The position numbers were made by a program, and so were the translations under genes. Shown one piece after another: positions 57,601 to 64,000 of a DNA stretch of 64,000 nt. Origin of the DNA: Orbilia blumenaviensis (Eukaryota > Ascomycota > Orbiliomycetes > Orbiliales > Orbiliaceae); NCBI GenBank assembly GCA_036872755.1, contig JAVHNS010000003.1, positions 1,054,001 to 1,118,000 of the forward strand, in the 5' to 3' direction. The notes under the pieces are model-generated. The model searched no databases and was not told the origin of the DNA. It saw only the letters and a program-made list of their open reading frames with translations. Numbering within the stretch: position 1 is the first letter of the stretch; each line of letters starts with the position of its first letter.

Positions 57601-60600
57601 TACAGACTGCGTCTTCAGTAGCTGGGGTAGGGTTTGCGATACAATAATATGGTCACCCATACAATGTTGAGTCAACGATGTTAATTCACCCCGCGGCCCC
57701 GCACACGTGCCCACAACCCAAATTAATAGTGAATGTCCCTGAGATCTAAACGCAGAATTGGTTAAGCAGACTTCAAAAGACTCCTCGCCATATGAACTCG
57801 GTCAAGTCTCTTATCACCTGTGGTGCCTCCAATCAAAAATCCTCGGAGCTCTCCGGTTAAACCCTTTCAGTGGTTGGCAACGTTGGTCGCAAATTGTGTA
57901 TGACATTTAGTACAGCACGACCTCACAACCGACCGCACAAATAGCTTCGTTGGCTGTCTGGCGCGGTATCAGAAGTAATCTCATAGACGGGATAATATCC
58001 GAAAGACACAGTTATACAATAAAATGCAGGTACGATCTTATCCTAGCTACTTGGAGCCAATGGCACATATATAATATCCCTCATAACCCACGTGCAGACT
58101 ACATTGAGCGCGCTGTCGATAGGAGTCTGCATGGCGCAAATTCAGAGACGTCGACTGTAGTACTCGAGAACCACTTCAAATTGGTAGAAGTGAATTAAAC
58201 GCACAGGCCAGCAGGACGAAGGTCCGTACATGCATATGGTTGCATCTACTATTACTAATGGCTTTATAATATATCAGCGTATATGTCGAATTGGCGGCTG
58301 GCTGGTATAACTAAAGCTGGTGGGTCGATTTATAGATCTAGATGTTCAGAAAACTTCCGTATAACCACTTCTTTGTAACTAATCACCTAAGCAGTTACAA
58401 GGTATGTGGCCCATTTTTTATTTGCCACGAGACGGGTGGCATAGCTACTTTTAATATCCCGCAACATATCACACCAGAAGCTCGTAAAAGCGTAATGGTT
58501 TCTCCATCACATCGCCGCAGCGCTGGCTAGTGCATACATAGACATATCTTAGCTCAAGGCGAAGAAGGCATAAAAAACAAACTGGAGTATCTGATCCCGA
58601 CAGCCTATAGAAATTTATTCAGGCCAGGCATAATTTTGTCATAGCGTCAAAGTCTGGGCATAGGACCAGCAGGGAGACTCTGGCATTTTTCCGCGAGTCC
58701 AGTCCTCGCTGCCGTCTTTTTCCAATTCAGCCTTTATGCAACATCTACACCTTTCTCATGCATAATTCTGCGCTGCTGATATGGTAACCATAGATAAAAA
58801 AATTAAAAGTCGAACCAAAGTTGAATCTAGGTAGACGCAATCATGGGTATAAAGGGCAATCCCAGATTCTCATGGAGATATTACATGGTATACGCTGGTA
58901 ACTCGCCGACACAACCGTCTGATGCTCCCTCAAACCCTGTACAACGGCAGGTCACATATCTCTTCTGCTAGTTTTCCCACTTACAACACAACTTGAAGAA
59001 ATTTCCTACTCTCGAAACAGGCAATTACCCGATTCGGGCTTTGGGTTAAACTTCCATGCTGAAGATCAAGCCTTCCTCCTAAAATTAGCTCCAAGACCGG
59101 GCAACGGTTAATCAATTATCAACGTTTATAAAGTCTGATGGCAGCCTTCACAATGGTTTACCGAATCGTTGCAACTCGAGATGTTTCGTTTCAGATATCA
59201 GCTCGCAAATTTGACGAGTGCGGTATGCATATGCGTCCCGTGGACAGAGGTGAATTCTCCCGTTATGCATGTCACATTGTGGGTTGGCTACGCAGTCGTG
59301 TTAAACCACTTTTGTCACTATATCTCGTGCCTTGAGTCAATTGAGCTGGGGTTTCAATTTACCAAGGCTTGGTGTCTGTAAAAAACGTGGTCTCGCTTGT
59401 AGCCAGCGCCAGCCGGTGTGAATTCCCTCAAGATCATGGTAGACTTCCAAGTTAGCCCAACGGTTTCAAGAAATTAACTTTTCAGCGAAACGGTAGCTCT
59501 TTGCTATCATGAGGTAATATCTTGTCTTTTTTATTCAAAACTGTTTGCTGAGGCCTCTTCTCCTCGGATCTATCCCGTGTGCGCCATAACCTAGGTTGGC
59601 TGCGGGATTGTCATGCTTTGACCCCCGGGTCCCTGTGCGCTCGCTAACCATGCGTTTTAAGCCCACGCCTTTTCGTTTTAATTTTACCGACTGGTTCGAG
59701 ACCTTGCAAGTGTCGACAACATGCATCTGTGAAATTTAGAAGACTCGTTTCCCCTCTTTTTAATACAGATCCTTTCCCATGCCCCGGGTAAATTTTATGA
59801 TATGATACGATGAGACCGGATCAATCCGTTCTGTACGCTTGCAAGCAGCCCAACCGCTGACACTGCATTGTAAATTATAATCCTAAGCCGGGGATCTCTG
59901 TGGATTTGATCAGGTGAACCGTCTCAACTGCAATTTCTATTGGTCTCCGCTCAACTACACTTGTTGATTCGTCTCCACATTTTCTTTTACTTGATGTGCA
60001 ATTTTATATCAGCCTGTAATGTGTATGTGACTATACCCCACAGAAAGTCAGATTTGTTCGATGGATATGTATGTGATGATCGGGTTGTCCGCTTCAGACT
60101 TGTGGGATACGCACGGCACGGACGATGGCGACAACCACCCCCAAACTCGTATATACGCTGCATACGTACACATGTGGAGCCTATCGCAAAACACTTCCCA
60201 AAACTTTACCGTTTCCACAGCGCAATAATTCTTATCAGGGCCTGCGGCATTTTCCGTGGGAAATAACCTTTTCTACAGAGCCAAGATATCGCATTGGAAA
60301 AAATTCGACGCCTGCGATATCAAATAAGCCTTATCTAATATTCGAAAGCTTGTAGAACTCCTGCACAATATATTGGGTTTGAAAATCGTTCAGCTGATGC
60401 AGGTGCACCTCGCGGTCGACGCGGTCGGCTTAAATTCCTCAGCCAGCCTGTTGGCCGGTCAGCCTTGAGGTGTGAGGTTGGGCCGACCGGCCTCGAAGCC
60501 GCCACTTCGTATCGGTCGCCACTGTCTAAATAGACAATCTGGAGCCGTTATACATGGGTTTGACACTAACGAAAGTTGAATTCGCCATGTTGAGCGTTCA

Positions 60601-63177
60601 AAAACGAGGAGCTCCAGGCAAAGCGAATCAGTCACTATAGGATATTAAGTTATCGGGGGCACCGCAATATTACTCCTACTTGGTCAATCATAACTGCCTC
60701 GGGTATTTGACAAATATACCACTGGCGGTGAGCCCTCCGAGCTGAAGTTGTGTCAATGCTTTGTCAAAAGAGGGGAGTTGGGTGTTAAGTCTCCGGTAGA
60801 CGCGGACGGAAACAACTCTCAGACGTCACGATCCTCAAGAATGAATAATGGAACACCCATCGAACATTCTTTACGGGTACCTACATTAGTTAGACTCTGT
60901 TAACATTTTATTCGCAACCTTTATATAGATCTACTGAACTCAGTGTGGCGATGAAACTAGCGGAGTGTTAGAATCCGAGTCATAGCGCTATGCATATGGT
61001 CAAAGCAGTTAGTTGGGTTGCGGAGCTAAAGGCCGAGGCTTAGCATGAAGTTGGCGAAAAAAATTCTTTTAAAGGCAAGGCTCATTAATGGCCACTTGTA
61101 GGTTTCGAGATATAAATGTTTCAACAATTTGTTCTGGGCCCGGCCATCGTTATCTCCGTGACGTGACGGAACAGACGATGCCTCACGTCGAAGGATTTAA
61201 GCTAATTAAGGAGTTGACGAAAAATTCAAATATGTTGCGGGTATGCGAGATCGACATAATCGTATTGATCCGGGGCACAGCGGTGGAATGTAGCACAACC
61301 TAATGTTAAGTTGACTGGAAGGGGCATCGATGTCGGGACAACTTCGATCACTCATACACCCGTGTAACTGCATTGTATTGCAGGTCATGATCAGGCCAGA
61401 ATTCTTGATACTCATTGTTGTGTTCGCAAAATCCAACAAATAATTGCGTTGTAGGCATCGCACCCCACGCAAATTCCCCAGCCCTGTTACCTTAACGCTT
61501 AATCCCACCATAAAGACCACGTTAACGCGGGCAGTAGGAACATAAATAAATTAAAAACTCATTTTACAACACTTGAAATATGACGTATTCCCTAAATTAT
61601 TACACAATAGATATGACACTCATAGCTTTGGGAGATGATCATAACGTTACAACCTATTGGTCTAAATTTCTAAATGTAGAAAGAATAAAAAGAATTTATT
61701 AAAGATCTATTGATATAATACAAAACAAAGTAATAATTTGGTCGTTCTCTAATCCTACACCATATATTCAACACTTGTGACACTTTTAACCTTCGAAAAT
61801 TATAATCGCGATGGTGAGTATGAAGTTAAGATGATGATTTTTTGGTCGAGACGACAAGTTATACCTGGTCGAGCCTTTTTTATGACGTCTGAGTACGGGA
61901 CTAGGTCTGTCCCGATGGCATTGAAATATTAGCTTGTCTCATGAACCAACCTCGATCTTCTCATCTATATACAATATTTACAACTCTCATCAATTAAAGC
62001 TCCGGCCACCCCTCGTGATTCAGTTTGGCGGGACCTTTTGGTGAGCATTGATGATTTGCTCCAGGTAATGGAGAACTGTTAAGCCAAAAGGCTGTGCATG
62101 ATTTGAAAAGATAAAAACAAGATTCGTCTGGAACGCACCGACGAGAGAAATGGAGGGTTTCCATGGGGAGGTTTTGCGATGAAGAAGGATATAATCAATA
62201 ATGAAATACCCGACTGCCAGAATCAAGAAGTCGTGTAAATGTATTCTCCGTAGTAACCAGAATGTGACTTTGTTGTAGAGACTGATTCTTAATTTACAAA
62301 ACCTCCTACAAAATTATTTAAAATTAAATGTTTCGAAGCTTACTAGTCTATTAGTTTACCTAAGCCATATCGACAGTGCTATCTCGTAGCTAGAATGCGA
62401 TTGGCACACGTGTGCACGTCATTCATGATCTACTATAGAAATACGAATATATAGAAACCTAGTTTAGTGTTGTTTTTGTGTTTTTGGACGTTGTTAATAT
62501 GAATTGGTTATCCATGGGTGCCTGCTGTATCTGGACACTGACTATATCCTGCGGGTTCGTTGAACAATGAGGGTTTTTTATGATATTAGTTCGGTCTGAG
62601 AAAGATTCATCCGTGCGCTGGTGTATTGTTGCCCTTGGGAAGAGAGAGAAATTCACATCGTCCAAAAACTGTAAAAGAATTTCAATATTTAATACGATAT
62701 AAAGCTTTAAAGACTATATGCAATATTTCAGAATAGTCTGATAGGATGAGCTAGCACAAACTTTTTCTAAAGGACCTCTCATTTGATGGAAATCGACAAA
62801 CTGCAGGTAAAAAAGACCACCTATTTTGACGCTACGAAGTTACTATTCTTAGTATATGTTGCCTATTCTTTAAACTGTGTTGCTCGATCGACATCCTGTT
62901 GTTTTATCTTTTCGGGACAGTTGTGACAGGGATTTTAGCTTGCCCAGGTCTGTAACTTGCGTAGCTTGTTCACTGCCATTCTGACCTCTCGGCGCGACGG
63001 CGCGGCTGTGACTCTTCAGGTTTATCGGACGCGGACTTCAGCCTTGAGATTTTTTATAAAGAGTAGATGTTTCGGCTTCAGGTCCATTTGTTGACTAAAA
63101 TTCCACATCTTCCTCTCTGCAACCCGATCCCTCTCAAGGTCCCTAAAGCTATAAAGTATATAACGATATTAAGCAAG
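54645..63177. other. Large gene-poor region (8.5 kb)
   Basis: No gene of a known family. The best unexplained ATG-to-stop frames are plus-strand 55667-56014 (115 codons, contains EVEIMAKIDHYLLDKFFPRV) and 56393-56686 (97 codons). Both have protein-like composition but no family match and could be orphan genes or chance. A GC-rich hairpin island lies at about 60405-60525. From about 61530 to 62900 the DNA becomes clearly AT-richer with many poly-A/T words. No transposon open frame, terminal repeat or tRNA was recognised. Confidence 0.45.
60452..60493. repeat. GC-rich hairpin (12-bp stem, one mismatch, about 16-nt loop)
   Basis: GGCCGGTCAGCC and GGCCGACCGGCC are near-perfect reverse complements, separated by a loop containing TTGAGGTGTGAGG. 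They sit inside a locally GC-rich stretch of about 120 bp in otherwise AT-rich gene-poor DNA. Confidence 0.6.
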
Positions 63178-64000
63178 ATGGCTGCATCGTCGAGCGCAAA
63201 CAACACAAAAATTGACACGGACAATGGGGTGTATTTCTGGAAGCCGGAGCAACCATTTGGTTTTCTCGGACAGTGGTACCCGTCGCCTTTCACAACCACT
63301 TCGCAAGATGGGACAAGCATTGAATACGAAAATTGCGAGCAGTGAGTTTCTCCATTTATTATCTACCATTTGCTCTTACCGGATCGGATTTGCGGTGTTA
63401 GTGCAGATTGCTCCCGCATCTTTCTCACTTTATATGTCCAATCCGGAAATAATTTGGAGCGATTTGTTGGAGTTGGCGAGGTTGAGAGGGTCAATAGTCG
63501 CTGCGGAGGCTAACTTATTGAGAAATCACTGTTGTACCGATGATTTTACAGGTACATGATGCACCAGAAAGGTAAAAAATCAAGATTTATGTCGCCGATA
63601 GTCATTTTAATGACTTGTTGGATATGTATAATATGTGGGCACTAGGGGAAGTGGTCGTGGATCTCTCCACTTGCCTGCCCACGTGCTTTCGCCCTAGCTG
63701 TTCTCAAGTTTAAGGGACTTGTAGAACCATATTCACCAGTGGCGTTTTATATGCAAGCAATCCGGGACAACCCCCGTTTCTAACTATCGAGCTTCCCAAT
63801 GCATGGGTATAGGGGTACTGTTCGCCCCCGACAGTGAAGCTACTGGGGAAATTCTAGCAAAAGGTCTCCACCCAGGTAATATCAAGGCTCTGGGCCGCGC
63901 TATTCCGAATTTCGATGAGGATACCTGGAAAAAGAATCGATACGAGATTGTCGTCCAGGGGAACTATTACAAGTTCACACAAAACGAGCAGCTGAGGAAA
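63178..64000 (+). CDS. NADAR (YbiA-like, DUF1768) domain protein, 5' part
   Basis: Three exons are visible, 63178-63341, 63554-63573 and 63813-64000, giving 124 residues before the window ends; the gene continues to the right. NADAR proteins act on ADP-ribose or ribosyl N-glycosidic bonds; bacterial YbiA cleaves riboflavin-pathway intermediates and other members remove ADP-ribose from guanine bases. Hallmarks: VYFWKPEQPFGFLGQWYPSP, YENCEQYMMHQK (read across a splice), HPGNIKALGRAIPNFDEDTW and EIVVQGNYYKFTQNEQL. The middle exon is only 20 nt, and the introns (212 and 239 nt) are longer than others in this window. Splice phases 2 and 1 restore the family sequence exactly, including the EQYM motif. 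An in-frame ATG at 63067 would add 37 residues; the one at 63178 fits the domain edge better. Fungal genomes often carry several NADAR genes. The substrate here is unknown. Confidence 0.9.

Overview
This window is nuclear DNA of a filamentous ascomycete (Pezizomycotina). Its genes are broken by short spliceosomal introns (about 50-240 nt) with GTRNGT donors, CTAAC-type branch sites and YAG acceptors. The recognisable proteins are fungal: a membrane ADAM protease, an Eaf3/MRG chromatin protein, Rrg9, Sdh8/SDHAF4, a FacA-type acetyl-CoA synthetase and a Bna3-type kynurenine aminotransferase. I cannot place the class from sequence alone. All exon joins were worked out by eye from splice signals, frame continuity and family conservation.

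Layout. Positions 1-57 hold the first 19 codons of a minus-strand gene, possibly a ubiquitin-conjugating enzyme. Positions 0.8-11.7 kb form a dense housekeeping block: DPH1 (-), HMG-CoA lyase (+), SDHAF4/Sdh8 (-), a thioredoxin-fold ER membrane protein (-), RRG9 (-) and EAF3 (-). Three of these six are mitochondrial. A 4 kb gap leads to acetyl-CoA synthetase (+, 15.6-17.9 kb). Positions 21.2-33.2 kb are dominated by two very large tandem same-strand genes of unknown function. Positions 36.5-45.9 kb hold an ADAM metalloprotease, an ankyrin-repeat protein and a kynurenine aminotransferase, all on the plus strand. The rest is gene-poor: 45.9-52.7 kb and 54.6-63.2 kb flank one coiled-coil, septation-like gene (52.7-54.6 kb, -). 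A NADAR-domain gene begins at 63.18 kb and runs off the right edge.

Most unusual content. The genes at 21252-26620 and 28116-33178 are diverged paralogues of about 1741 and 1646 residues. Each has a signal-peptide exon, a phase-1 intron at the equivalent codon, a conserved His-Lys-Arg dibasic site suggesting Kex2 processing, and five degenerate internal repeats spaced 280-345 residues. Nothing in them matches a family I know. This looks like an undescribed secreted multi-repeat family. Secondary points are an AUG-less in-frame extension upstream of acetyl-CoA synthetase, several microexons, and two possible decayed genes in the gene-poor tract.

How the genes relate. HMG-CoA lyase and acetyl-CoA synthetase both feed acetyl-CoA metabolism, and SDHAF4 and Rrg9 support respiration. 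I see no co-regulated biosynthetic cluster. No tRNA, rRNA, CRISPR array or intact transposon was recognised.
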